Shown piece by piece: positions 1 to 9,500 of a DNA stretch of 43,298 nucleotides. Position 1 is the first letter of the stretch. Every line of letters starts with the position of its first letter. Position numbers and translations under genes: made by a program. Location of the stretch: assembly GCA_021151525.1 (NCBI GenBank), contig JAGKXD010000025.1:1-43298 (forward strand), written 5' to 3'. The notes under the pieces are model-generated. The model worked only from the letters and a program-made list of their open reading frames with translations. It made no database searches and was not told where the DNA came from. The stretch is from Cellvibrionaceae bacterium. Lineage in GTDB: Bacteria > Pseudomonadota > Gammaproteobacteria > Pseudomonadales > Cellvibrionaceae.

Positions 1-27
1 GCCCAGCCAAATGCTGGGCTTTTTTAT
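1..27 (+). terminator. Rho-independent terminator of a gene left of the window
   Basis: A perfect 7-bp stem (GCCCAGC at 1-7, GCTGGGC at 13-19) with a 5-nt loop is followed by a run of T. It ends transcription entering from the left; the gene it serves is outside the window. Confidence 0.85.
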
Positions 28-147
28 TTGTTGCACGCTAACAATCTGTTAAGAACTTTCTCTTATTTGACAATCATCAGCTGCTTTGCAAAGATAATCC
101 TGCACGTATAAATATTACTTAATAACCAATAAAAAGAGGTAATTTTC

Positions 148-816
148 ATGTTAGCAGTCCAACCCCATATTGTTAGACTTTCACTTTTTATCTCAGCCAT
201 TTTTTTCTGTAATACCTCTGCGGTTCACGCAGAAGATCCGAAACCAGCCATCAACCCCAAACTCGTTTACATTCACGAAGGCCAAGCTGTAAGTGGTTGG
301 GGATTTCAATTGGGCGATCCTGAAAGTTGGTCTACCCCCGTAGATGCAACACGCATAGCTAAATCTGCCACCGGTAAAATTTCCGTAGAGCCAACCGATA
401 AAACGGGTAAGGGTGACGCATTAAAAATTTCCTGGTCGCCACGCAAAGAAGTAAAAGGCGTTATTGCACTTTACGGCTCACCGCTTGATCTCAGCAAATT
501 TAAGGATGAAGGCGCGCTCGCACTGGATATACGCTTGGATATGAAGCCCAACAAAGACGTAATTTTTAGCATGGATTGCGGCTGGCCATGCCGAAGTGAA
601 ATTCATTTAGGCAAAACCCTAAAAGACCTCCCAAAAGATCAATGGACCACAGTACCCATTCCATTAAATTGTTTAGTCAAAGACGGCTTCGATTTCTCTA
701 AAGTCAACGGCCCTTTTGGTATTAGTACCGATGGCAAGCTGGGGATCAGCATTGCAGAAGTTCGCTTACTGCGATTGCCAGAAGGCGATAAAGGCTGTGT
801 TGCAGACGCGAAATAG
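148..816 (+). CDS. Secreted stand-alone ExoP-C-like (galactose-binding-like) domain protein
   Basis: The 222-residue product starts with a signal peptide (hydrophobic stretch about residues 10-24, probable cleavage after VHA). The rest resembles the C-terminal galactose-binding-like domain (Exop_C family) found at the end of large GH3 exo-beta-glucanases such as ExoP: note SGWGFQLGD near residue 50, ALALDIRLD near 130, and the cysteine pair in MDCGWPC near 150, with a further pair of cysteines (CLV and KGC) near the C terminus. No GH3 catalytic part is present upstream or in the window, so this is a free-standing version, presumably a periplasmic or extracellular carbohydrate-binding accessory protein. 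An AGAGG ribosome binding site lies 9 nt before the ATG. The family match is from memory of the domain pattern; sugar binding is inferred. Confidence 0.75.
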   Translation: MLAVQPHIVRLSLFISAIFFCNTSAVHAEDPKPAINPKLVYIHEGQAVSGWGFQLGDPESWSTPVDATRIAKSATGKISVEPTDKTGKGDALKISWSPRKEVKGVIALYGSPLDLSKFKDEGALALDIRLDMKPNKDVIFSMDCGWPCRSEIHLGKTLKDLPKDQWTTVPIPLNCLVKDGFDFSKVNGPFGISTDGKLGISIAEVRLLRLPEGDKGCVADAK

Positions 817-836
817 CGCGTGTAACAAACTGAAAA

Positions 837-873
837 AAGGCCAATCAACCTGAATATTGATTGGCCTTTTTTA
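837..873 (+). terminator. Rho-independent terminator after the ExoP-C-like gene
   Basis: A stem of GGCCAATCAA (839-848) and TTGATTGGCC (857-866) is flanked by A on the left and T6 on the right. It sits 20 nt after the stop codon. Confidence 0.9.
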
Positions 874-970
874 TTGGCCTGTTTGATTTAGCTTAACCAA
901 AATTGTCCCACCCAAGTATTGAGACTGAGTATAATTCGCTTAACCCTTCCTCATGTAGTTGCCAGAAATC

Positions 971-1975
971 ATGTTTAATAAGATCGAAGAAGTTAACGGC
1001 ATAAGTTTTGAAAAATTTCATAACGAGATAGTGCCTGCAGGCAAACCGCTCGTTATGCGCGGCCTCGTCAATGATTGGCCAATGGTTAAAGCGGGCAAAG
1101 CGGGCGCACAAGAGTTTTGCAATTATTTAAAACGCTTTGATCGCGGCTACGACATTAATACCGCTTATGGGCCGCCATCAATTAAAGGGCGCTTTTTTTA
1201 TAACGCCGATATGAGCGGGTTAAACTTTAGAGCAGGACAAGCAAAACTATCTGCATCATTAGATTATTTGTTAGAACACGCAGATGACAACCCACCACCA
1301 GCACTCGCGATACAGTCAGTAAAAATACCGCATTACATTCCCGGCGTAGAAATTGAAAATCGCCTCGCGTTATTAGGTGATATAGAACCAAGAATTTGGA
1401 TTAATGGCCGCAGCATTGTTGCCGCACATTACGACCCTTCAGAAAATATTGCATGCTGCCTTGCAGGGCGCAGACGTTTTACATTATTTCCGCCGGAGCA
1501 AGTTGCCAATTTATATGTTGGCCCTTTTGAATCTACGCCCGCAGGTGCCGCCATCAGCATGGTGGATTTTGATAAGCCAGACTACGAGAAATATCCAAAA
1601 TTTAAATTGGCGGAAGCGGTTGCTGTTGTTGGAGACTTAGAACCGGGCGATGCGATTTATATTCCCTATTTATGGTGGCACCACGTGCGCTCATTGGAAA
1701 GCGTGAATGCGCTAATGAATTATTGGTGGGGAGGAATTGAAAAGCAGCCGGTAGATCCACGCAATGCTTTATTTCATGCAATGCTGTCTATCCGAAATTT
1801 GCCACCAAATCAGCGTGCAGCTTGGCACACTATGTTTGAGCACTATGTATTTGAAGCCAATGGAAACATTGGCGAACACTTGCCAGAGAAAAGACGCGGC
1901 ATCCTAGGCGATATGCTGCCGGATGCCGTAAAAACTTTCTGTGCGAATTTATCTAAAATGCTGTACAAGTCTTAG
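971..1975 (+). CDS. Cupin_8 / JmjC-like Fe(II)/2-oxoglutarate-dependent oxygenase family protein
   Basis: This protein has the cupin_8 (FIH-like JmjC) fold. The iron ligands are recognisable as HYD (H and D about residues 153 and 155) and the distal histidine in LWWHHV (about residue 237), with the typical GDAIYIP strand before it. No signal peptide is seen, so it should be cytoplasmic. Proteins of this family are repeatedly found beside TonB-dependent receptors and tryptophan-halogenase homologues, which matches its neighbours here; the substrate is unknown. It is convergent with the first halogenase gene and the two reading frames overlap by 4 nt. An in-frame TTG at 959 would add four residues; I prefer the ATG at 971, although neither start has a clear ribosome binding site. 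Confidence 0.85.
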   Translation: MFNKIEEVNGISFEKFHNEIVPAGKPLVMRGLVNDWPMVKAGKAGAQEFCNYLKRFDRGYDINTAYGPPSIKGRFFYNADMSGLNFRAGQAKLSASLDYLLEHADDNPPPALAIQSVKIPHYIPGVEIENRLALLGDIEPRIWINGRSIVAAHYDPSENIACCLAGRRRFTLFPPEQVANLYVGPFESTPAGAAISMVDFDKPDYEKYPKFKLAEAVAVVGDLEPGDAIYIPYLWWHHVRSLESVNALMNYWWGGIEKQPVDPRNALFHAMLSIRNLPPNQRAAWHTMFEHYVFEANGNIGEHLPEKRRGILGDMLPDAVKTFCANLSKMLYKS

Positions 1976-3498
1976 TTAATTTTGCTCATCGCCGATTTAC
2001 AATTCGCCAAAATATAATCAGCATGCTTCGGCATGCTGTTCACTCTATTTTGCACGCCCGTGCGAATTTTCGTTAAGCGCAAACGCAAATCATCTTCAGA
2101 AAGTGAATCTGCAATTGGGTGATAGCCCTCAGGCATTAAGCCTTGGCCAGCCAATACTGCAAACCAACTTGTCTCCTTAAACAATTCCGATTGGCGCGCC
2201 ATAACTTCACCGCGTGTTCTAAAAATTTCAAGTTTTTCTGCGAGCGAATCGGGTATCGACATATTTTTTACATAGCGCCAAAACGGAGTATCCTCGCGTT
2301 CGGTAATCTTGTAATGCGCAATCAAAAAATCTTTGATGTTATCGTATTCGTATTGCATCTCAGCGTTGTAGCGATTAATTAATACATCACTAAAACCATC
2401 TTTTGGGAACATGGTTAAAAGTTTTGAAATAGAAACCTGCACCAAGTGAATACTGGTTGATTCCAAAGGCTCAAGAAAGCCGCTAGCTAAACCAATAGCG
2501 ATACAATTTTTTTCCCAACATTTTTTGCGCATTCCGGTAACAAAACGCAGAGGCTTTGGTTCTGCTTGCGGCTTACCGTCCAAGCGCTCTAGCAATTTAC
2601 TTTTTGCTTCATCGTCGCTGATATATTCACTGGAATAAACATAACCGTTACCGGTTCTATGCTGCAATGGAATACGCCATTGCCAGCCCGCTTCTTGCGC
2701 AGTTGCACGCGTGTAAGGCAACAATTCGCCAGCACTCTCACAGGGCACCGCAAGCGCGCGATTCACTGGCAGCCAGTGACTCCAATCGGCATAGCCAGTT
2801 TTAAGCGTTTGCTCAATTAACAAGCCTCTAAAGCCTGAACAATCCACAAAAAGATCGCCATTAATTTGCTCGCCATTTTCGAGCACAACCGATTGGATAA
2901 AACCAGAGGTTGGATCTTGTTTTACCTGATTAATTTTTCCTTCCACGCGTTTTACGCCATTCATTTCAGCGTGCTTGCGCAAAAATACTGCATACAAACT
3001 TGCATCAAATTGATAAGCATAATTAATGTCGGGCATTAATTTTGCGCCCGTTTGCGGTGGTGTGTGCATAAACTTACAAGCACGCGCAGCTTCAGTTTCT
3101 GCATTGAACTTTGAATAATCCAAAGTCCCGCCCGCCTTTTGCCAGCGCAGCCAGTAATGCATAAAACCAATACCATCCATGTCTACACCCAGCAGACCGA
3201 ATGGATGAAAATAACTGTGCCCCTGCTGGCGCCAATTTACAAATTCGATACCTAACTTGAAGGTTGCATTAGTCTCACGTACAAATTCATGTTCATCAAA
3301 ACCCATCACATTTTTATTGAACAGGCTTATCATAGGAATAGTGGCTTCACCCACCCCCACGGTTCCAATTTGTTCAGACTCAACCAGAGTGATGTTGTAA
3401 TTTTGGCAGCCAATGGTTTTGGAAAGTGCCGCTGCAGTCATCCACCCAGAAGTACCGCCGCCGACAACAACTATATTTTTTATTGTTTGTTTATTCAT
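1972..3498 (-). CDS. Flavin-dependent tryptophan halogenase family protein (intact, distal copy)
   Basis: The 508-residue protein belongs to the tryptophan halogenase family (PF04820), FAD-dependent enzymes that chlorinate or brominate indole rings using hypohalous acid. All diagnostic motifs are present: the FAD motif GGGTSGWM (residues 13-20), GVGEAT (48-53), the catalytic lysine in FKLGIEF (K81), the WQWRIP signature (272-277) that blocks monooxygenase activity, and the catalytic glutamate in LEPLEST (E346). Members encoded with TonB-dependent receptors (the BrvH-like type) are known to prefer free indole or bromide in some cases, so tryptophan need not be the substrate. It is the third halogenase gene downstream of the receptor, 29 bp after the middle copy. 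The ATG lacks a strong Shine-Dalgarno. Confidence 0.92.
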   Translation of the reverse strand: MNKQTIKNIVVVGGGTSGWMTAAALSKTIGCQNYNITLVESEQIGTVGVGEATIPMISLFNKNVMGFDEHEFVRETNATFKLGIEFVNWRQQGHSYFHPFGLLGVDMDGIGFMHYWLRWQKAGGTLDYSKFNAETEAARACKFMHTPPQTGAKLMPDINYAYQFDASLYAVFLRKHAEMNGVKRVEGKINQVKQDPTSGFIQSVVLENGEQINGDLFVDCSGFRGLLIEQTLKTGYADWSHWLPVNRALAVPCESAGELLPYTRATAQEAGWQWRIPLQHRTGNGYVYSSEYISDDEAKSKLLERLDGKPQAEPKPLRFVTGMRKKCWEKNCIAIGLASGFLEPLESTSIHLVQVSISKLLTMFPKDGFSDVLINRYNAEMQYEYDNIKDFLIAHYKITEREDTPFWRYVKNMSIPDSLAEKLEIFRTRGEVMARQSELFKETSWFAVLAGQGLMPEGYHPIADSLSEDDLRLRLTKIRTGVQNRVNSMPKHADYILANCKSAMSKIN

Positions 3499-3527
3499 AA
3501 TTTTCAGGCTGATTATTTGTTGTGGTT

Positions 3528-5063
3528 TTACATATTCATTTCGACATGCGCTTGCAAAGACGGCATTTTCTCAACTTCAGTCGCAATATATTTTAGTATC
3601 TTTTGAAACTGCTCGATTTGATCAGAATCAGACGTCTGATCCACCAAAGGATCGTAGGTTTTTGGAATTAATCCGTGGCCTACAAATATAGACGCCCAAC
3701 TCTCCTCTTGGAAAGTTTCATCTTCTCGCATAGCAATTACGCCGCGGTGCTCAAATAATTGTATTTTGCTCGCCAAACTATCTGGCAAATTCATATGGCG
3801 CTGCTGATCCCAAAAAGGCTCATCAAAGCGTTTATTCAATTTGTAATGTGCAATTTGGAAATCGCGTACATTAACAATGTGCGAATACATTTTTTCATTG
3901 AAGGAATCTGCTTCCAGCATATTCTCAGCGCAAACAGGAAAGAAGGCGCGCAATTGCGACAAACCGAGATGCAACACATGCAATTGGGTTGCATCGAGCG
4001 GCTCTAAATTTGCAGCGGCAGAGCCCAGCGCAATACAGTTACCAATCCAATATTTTTTACGGCCACCCGCAGCAAATGACGATTCAACTGCATCGCCCAA
4101 TCGCATTCCCGATGAGGCTGCAATTTTTTGTGCTACTGCTTGGCCGGTTGCATATTGAGAGGAATAGCATGCAGTAACAGCAGTCCTATCCATTAAAGGG
4201 AACATGCCGTACCAACCTTCTCTAAACGCAGAGATTTGGCAAAATGCAGGAACCGGATCTAAACGCTGTGCGGATGCCACCATGATGCGGTCACAAGGCA
4301 ACCACTGTGACCAACTTTCATAATTGTTTGTTTCAAGCTGACTGATTAAAAGCGCATCTGTGCCTGTAGCATCAATAAACAAATCGGCTTCAATTCGTGA
4401 ATCGTCTTGCAAGGTTATTGATTGAATTCGACCATCACTGACATCTACTGATTTGAGCGCACCGTTCTGATACTTCAAACCACTTTTAACGGCAGCGGCG
4501 CCAGCGGCACGCAAATAAGTCATTGCACTGAATGTGTAACCATGAGCTGCCTTCGAAAAAGTACGCGTATTCTCATCAAGCAAAATAAAGCGGCCATGTT
4601 TGGCAGCCATAGCGCCCAATGAAAACTCCTCTAAAGGAACATTCAAACCTTTGCTGCGCGCTTTGAGCCAATACTGCAAGAAATCGACCGTACCGAAATC
4701 TATACCATGGGAATCATAGGCATGTAAAAAAGGAGCTGCCGCACCAGACCAATTAGAAAAACGTTGCGCCACACTGTAGAGGCCTGCGCTTGATCTCATC
4801 AATGCATTTTCATTTGCACCTAAAATAGTGTGCAAGGTTCTATGGCTAGGTAAAACATTATAAAAATCTTGCGGGCGCAAATACGAGGGTAACTCAAGCA
4901 AATGCACTTCCACTGCATTCTCTGATGATGCAAAACTCAGCTGCAACATCAATACCGTTAACCATGCATCAGCGTCGCGCCCAACGACTACAATTTTCTT
5001 TATTGGCTTAGTCAATTTGTTATCCCAACTTTGATGGACAGTAATCTGCGATAAATTCGTCAT
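3528..5063 (-). CDS. Degenerate tryptophan-halogenase homologue (probable pseudoenzyme)
   Basis: The 511-residue protein aligns along its full length with its two neighbours (KYWIGNCIALG, LEPLDAT, then FQIAHYKLN and the IPKTYDPL region), so it is a tryptophan-halogenase homologue. The functional sites have decayed without frame disruption. The FAD motif is GRDADAW (28-34) instead of GGGTxGW, GVGEAT is absent, the catalytic lysine position holds serine (S97), WxWxIP has become WYGMFP (284-289), and the catalytic EST has become DAT (D357-A358). The open frame is preserved, so it is probably expressed, perhaps as a partner or binding protein, but is unlikely to halogenate. Its start overlaps the end of the upstream halogenase gene by 44 nt, which suggests translational coupling. 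Confidence 0.88.
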   Translation of the reverse strand: MTNLSQITVHQSWDNKLTKPIKKIVVVGRDADAWLTVLMLQLSFASSENAVEVHLLELPSYLRPQDFYNVLPSHRTLHTILGANENALMRSSAGLYSVAQRFSNWSGAAAPFLHAYDSHGIDFGTVDFLQYWLKARSKGLNVPLEEFSLGAMAAKHGRFILLDENTRTFSKAAHGYTFSAMTYLRAAGAAAVKSGLKYQNGALKSVDVSDGRIQSITLQDDSRIEADLFIDATGTDALLISQLETNNYESWSQWLPCDRIMVASAQRLDPVPAFCQISAFREGWYGMFPLMDRTAVTACYSSQYATGQAVAQKIAASSGMRLGDAVESSFAAGGRKKYWIGNCIALGSAAANLEPLDATQLHVLHLGLSQLRAFFPVCAENMLEADSFNEKMYSHIVNVRDFQIAHYKLNKRFDEPFWDQQRHMNLPDSLASKIQLFEHRGVIAMREDETFQEESWASIFVGHGLIPKTYDPLVDQTSDSDQIEQFQKILKYIATEVEKMPSLQAHVEMNM

Positions 5064-6525
5064 GCATTGGCATAATCTCTACACGCTCTTTAATAGACAC
5101 CGAAAGCTCATGCAATTTCTTTTTAATTTCATCTAAGGATAGATTGTGCGCGTAAGGATCGACATTAACTTGTTGAAGCCCCTGCCCTAAAAATACTGAA
5201 ATCCAACTCGGTGGTGCAAACAAACCGTAACGATAAATATCGATGTGACCTCTATGCTTAAACACATCAATTTTATGCTGCAGTGACTCAGGAATTTGCA
5301 TATTTCTGCAGTAGCGCCACAACTCAGAATCATCACGACTGTTCAAATGATAATGCAAAATTAAAAAGTCACGCACGCGGTCATATTCAATATCCACCAA
5401 GCGATTAAATTCATCACTCAGTGCTTGATCTGATTTTTTATTTGGGAAAAGTTTAGTTAAATAAATGATCGCAACTTGAATCAAATAAATGCTGGTTGAC
5501 TCAAGCGGCTCGAGAAATCCACTCGACAGCCCCATAGCAATACAGTTTTTATGCCATGATTTTTTGTAGCGACCTGATTTGAATTTAATTAATTTAGGAT
5601 CAGCCAGCGCCGCTCCATCCAAGTCTTTAAGCAAGCTACTAGCTGCTTCGTCTTCACTAATATATTGGCTACTGAAAACATAACCATTACCCGTGCGATG
5701 CTGCAAAGGAATACGCCATTGCCAACCCGCCGCTTTTGCAGTTGAGCGAGTGTAAGGCGTAAGAATTTCCACACGCTCGCAAGGAACGGCAAGTGCACGA
5801 TCACATACTAACCATGGCGACCAGTCTTCAAACTGCATCTGCATAGCTTTGCCCATGAGCAAAGAGCGGAAACCCGAACAATCGATAAAATAATCGCCGG
5901 AAATTACTTTTCCAGACTCCATAGTTACCGAGGAAATATAACCCGTATCTGGATGCAAATTTACATCCGTGATTTTGCCCTCGACACGCTTCAAGCCTCT
6001 AGCTTCTGCAAACTGACGCAAATACTTTGCGTAAAGGCTTGCATCAAAATGATAGGCGTAGGAATAGGTGGAATTAATTTCAGCAGGATTATCGACAGGG
6101 AATTCAAAACGATTTTTACGGCAAGCTTGGATAGCGTAGGAAAAAGCTTCTATAGATTCAACATCACCGGTCTGTTTAACTCTGGCCCACTGCTGATGAA
6201 AATCGACACCGCCAATTTTTTCACCGAATGTACCGAAGGGATGAATATAGGACGAACCCTCAAAACCCCAATCCACAAACTCAATACCAAGCTTAAGGGT
6301 GGCATTGGTTTTTTGCATCATATCGACTTCATTGATGCCGACGTGATCATTAAATTCTTTCATGTGTGGCAAAGTTGCTTCGCCAACACCAACACTCGCA
6401 ATTTCTTCTGATTCAATTAGGGTAACGCGACAGATGTTTGCTTTTATAAGACTCGCAAGCCCAGAAGCACACATCCAGCCGGCAGTTCCACCGCCGACAA
6501 TAACAATCTCTATTGGCTCTGACAT
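5020..6525 (-). CDS. Flavin-dependent tryptophan halogenase family protein (intact, proximal copy)
   Basis: This is a full-length tryptophan-halogenase family protein of about 500 residues with FAD motif GGGTAGWM near residue 13, GVGEAT near 50, catalytic lysine in LKLGIEF near 78, WQWRIP near 270 and catalytic glutamate in LEPLEST near 342. It is closely similar to the distal copy and presumably arose by duplication with it. I place the start at the ATG at 6525, because GGG lies 8 nt upstream and the GTG at 6534 has none. It is the first gene downstream of the TonB-dependent receptor, from which it is separated by a strong terminator-like hairpin, so its expression may depend on read-through. 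The substrate is unknown; a role in modifying an aromatic compound imported by the receptor is inference. Confidence 0.92.
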   Translation of the reverse strand: MSEPIEIVIVGGGTAGWMCASGLASLIKANICRVTLIESEEIASVGVGEATLPHMKEFNDHVGINEVDMMQKTNATLKLGIEFVDWGFEGSSYIHPFGTFGEKIGGVDFHQQWARVKQTGDVESIEAFSYAIQACRKNRFEFPVDNPAEINSTYSYAYHFDASLYAKYLRQFAEARGLKRVEGKITDVNLHPDTGYISSVTMESGKVISGDYFIDCSGFRSLLMGKAMQMQFEDWSPWLVCDRALAVPCERVEILTPYTRSTAKAAGWQWRIPLQHRTGNGYVFSSQYISEDEAASSLLKDLDGAALADPKLIKFKSGRYKKSWHKNCIAMGLSSGFLEPLESTSIYLIQVAIIYLTKLFPNKKSDQALSDEFNRLVDIEYDRVRDFLILHYHLNSRDDSELWRYCRNMQIPESLQHKIDVFKHRGHIDIYRYGLFAPPSWISVFLGQGLQQVNVDPYAHNLSLDEIKKKLHELSVSIKERVEIMPMHDEFIADYCPSKLG

Positions 6526-6542
6526 TTCATGCACCCAAAAAT

Positions 6543-6581
6543 AAAAAATGCGCTGCTATATGAAATAGCAGCGCATTTTTT
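6543..6581 (-). terminator. Strong hairpin terminator between TonB receptor gene and halogenases
   Basis: A perfect 12-bp stem (6548-6559 with 6565-6576) and 5-nt loop is flanked by A6 and T6, so it can act on either strand. It lies between the receptor stop codon and the first halogenase start and probably lowers halogenase expression relative to the receptor. Confidence 0.85.
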
Positions 6582-6590
6582 ACGAACGGC

Positions 6591-9500
6591 TTAGTATTTC
6601 ATACGTACGCCAAAAGTAAGACGACGGTCTTGTTGAGTAGAAGCGTTTGGTAAACGCAATCCGCCCGCACTTTGGTCACTTACTTGTTGTTCAAGGGTAG
6701 TTTGTTCGTTCAACAAGTTACTACCTGACAACATAACTTCAATATTGTCGTTAACCTTGTAGCGAATAGATCCATCCAACTGACCGGTTGCGCTGTTCCA
6801 AATTGGATAAGACACGCAGCAGTCAATTGCTGTAACCATATACGCTGAACGCCAACTATAAGCTAAACGCACAGCCCAATCACCTTTCTCATACATACCT
6901 ACGAGGTTGTAAGAGTCGTCAGACAAACCTTCCAAACGATTTACGCCGATTGAGTCAGGCGCTTGACCGGTAATTGTTCCTGAAGTGTCCACACCCACGT
7001 TCGACAAGTTGGTATTAGAAATACCTTTGTTGTTGATGTGCGTGTAGTTAACTTGCATACCTAAGCCATCCAAAGGATCCGGCAAGAAGTCGAAGAAGGT
7101 TTGGAAAGCAACTTCGAAACCGTTCAGACTTGCACCATCACCGTTGAATGGGCCGCGGATTTCAGCCGTACGCGTTACACCATTGTTGGTGAACTGACGG
7201 TTGTAGGTACCGAACTGGATGTAATCGTTGAAGCGTTTTTCAAACGCAGTGAAGGTGAATGAACCTACTTTTGCGAAGTAGTATTCGAAAGACACATCCA
7301 ACTGATCAGCTGTAATAGGCTTCAAGAAGGGGTTTTGAGCACTGCCGCTGTACTTAACGTTAGCGCCGGTGATCTTACCGCTACTGTCTTTAACCCACAG
7401 CGGATCGTTAGCATTGTTGCCATCGGGCAATGTGCTAGAAACACCTACGTAGTTTTTGAGGTTGCCGATATCTGGACGCGCCATAGCTCTTGCCAAGGCA
7501 ACACGCAACAGAACTTCATCGGTCAAATCAAATTTGATGTTGAAGCTTGGCAATATGTCATGAGATTTTGACTTAGAAGTACCGGTGAAGTTTGCACCGT
7601 CCATAAAGGCAATATCTTCTGCTGACAAGTAGCAACCCAGAGTATTAGGTACTTGCGGAGCTGGCTGACCAGGCTCAGACGTTTTAGGCTTACACTCTAG
7701 CTGAGTTGCATCTAGCTTCTTCGGCATTACAAGACCGCCGCTACTCTCAACGGTAGTTTCGATAAAGCGAGCACCAAAGTTACCAGAGAAAGGTACGCCA
7801 CCGATGGTTGCATCAGACCCACCGAAGTTTAACTGAGCATAGAACGCTGAAGTAATTTCTGATACGTCTGCGCTTTCAGCCGGAGTGAAGCAAGTACCCG
7901 CAACTTCGTTAGCACGGTCGCCAGTGTTGGAGCAGATTGGATCCCAACCTGTACCACCTTTCAATCCCAGTGCAGACGCAGACATAATGCTGGCAAACTT
8001 CTTACGGTCTTGCAGCAACTTCATGTCAGCAAATACGTATTCGTTTGGAGAGAGGTTGCCGTAACCAGTATCAAAGGTTTTGTTGACGTAATAGCCTGTT
8101 GGGTAACCTTTAAAGCCGGTAGCAGCATCTGCAGCATGCTTATCAAGGTTAAAGTAAGCAGACTGATAGCCACTACCTACAGTACTTGTCCAAGTGTTAG
8201 CCACGTTTTGCCAGTTGTAACCACTCCAGTTTACGTTTTGCTCACGATCAGCATAACGCGCACCCACTTTCACAGAGCTAATCCAGTTTGAATCAATATC
8301 AAACTTGAAATCTGCTCTTGCAGCGAACTCATGACCTTTACTGTCTTCAAGGTGATCCATGATGTCGTTGATGTAATAGTTGTTGGGGTTAGCTAAACCA
8401 CCTGCAGACTGGTTAACATTCAACGGGGCAGAAAACGCAACAGTTGGCAAACGCTTGGAGATATCGACATAAGTGTTTGCAAAAGAGTTGAAGTCAGTAG
8501 AGATATCGTAGTTGTTAACGGTAGAGTCAACATACTGAACATCGAAGGTACCGTGAACGGTATCGGTAGGATTCCACTTCAAATTGAAACCCAAATCTTG
8601 GGTCAAGTTCTCGTTGTTGTTTGAACGAGTAGAAGTACTCATACCGCGACCACGACGGTTTGGTGAGCAACCATTCCAGCCATAGCAAGGAGTAACCATT
8701 GGTTGACCCGCTGCGTTAGCGGCATATTGCGCTGAGCCAGCAGCGTCAGAGCCCCACCAACCAATATCAGAGGTCATGGTACCGGTTTGGAACAAACCTT
8801 TATCATTAAAGGTGAAATCTGGGGTGCCCGCTAAAGGTAATGGCACATCAGCAGTAGGAATAGAGCCATCAGCATTCAGCTTGTGAACATATTTGGTACT
8901 CTTACCGTAGTCATCAGCACCAATACTTGCAGTAACTACATACTCTTCCCACGCGTTCTTGTACTTAGAACGGTTGTACTGAACAGTTGCTTCATACACA
9001 CCATCGTTGTCTTTCCACTGCGCAGCTAAGGCTACGCCATCGCGGTCGCGATTGTATACGTTGTCACGGAATACAACTGAGGTTGGCATGTAGTAGAGAC
9101 TGTTTGGTGCATAGATATTCTCGAAACGACCAATACGGCCGTATTGAACACCTTGAGTCGCTGTTTGAACTTCAGAATGAGCAATGTTTACCAAGAAGCC
9201 CATTTCACCAGAACTTACTTCCCAGCGATTACTGTAAAGCGCTGAAAGCTCTGGAGTCAGTTTTTGGGAAATGTCGCCGTAGTTTGCATCAATAGACAGC
9301 GCCTTCATTTCACCCGGTTGGTCAAAGGGTACGCGGGTACGCATATTTACCGAACCAGCCAAGCCACCTTCAATCAATTCAGCCGTTTGGTTTTTGTAGG
9401 TATCTACACCTGACATCAACTCTGGCGAAACGTCACCCCAGCTCAAGCCACGTGAAGAGTTTGCACTGAATGAATCGCGACCGTTGAATTCAGTACGAAC

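Noticed and set aside
67..112. Sigma-70 promoter for the ExoP-C-like gene (TTGACA at 67, GATAAT at 93, or TTGCAA at 86 with TATAAA at 107)
   Set aside because: Spacings of 20 and 15 nt are outside the usual range; a promoter is likely here but cannot be fixed.
5953..6411. 152-codon open frame antisense to a halogenase gene
   Set aside because: It lies wholly within the intact halogenase gene and shows no family features.
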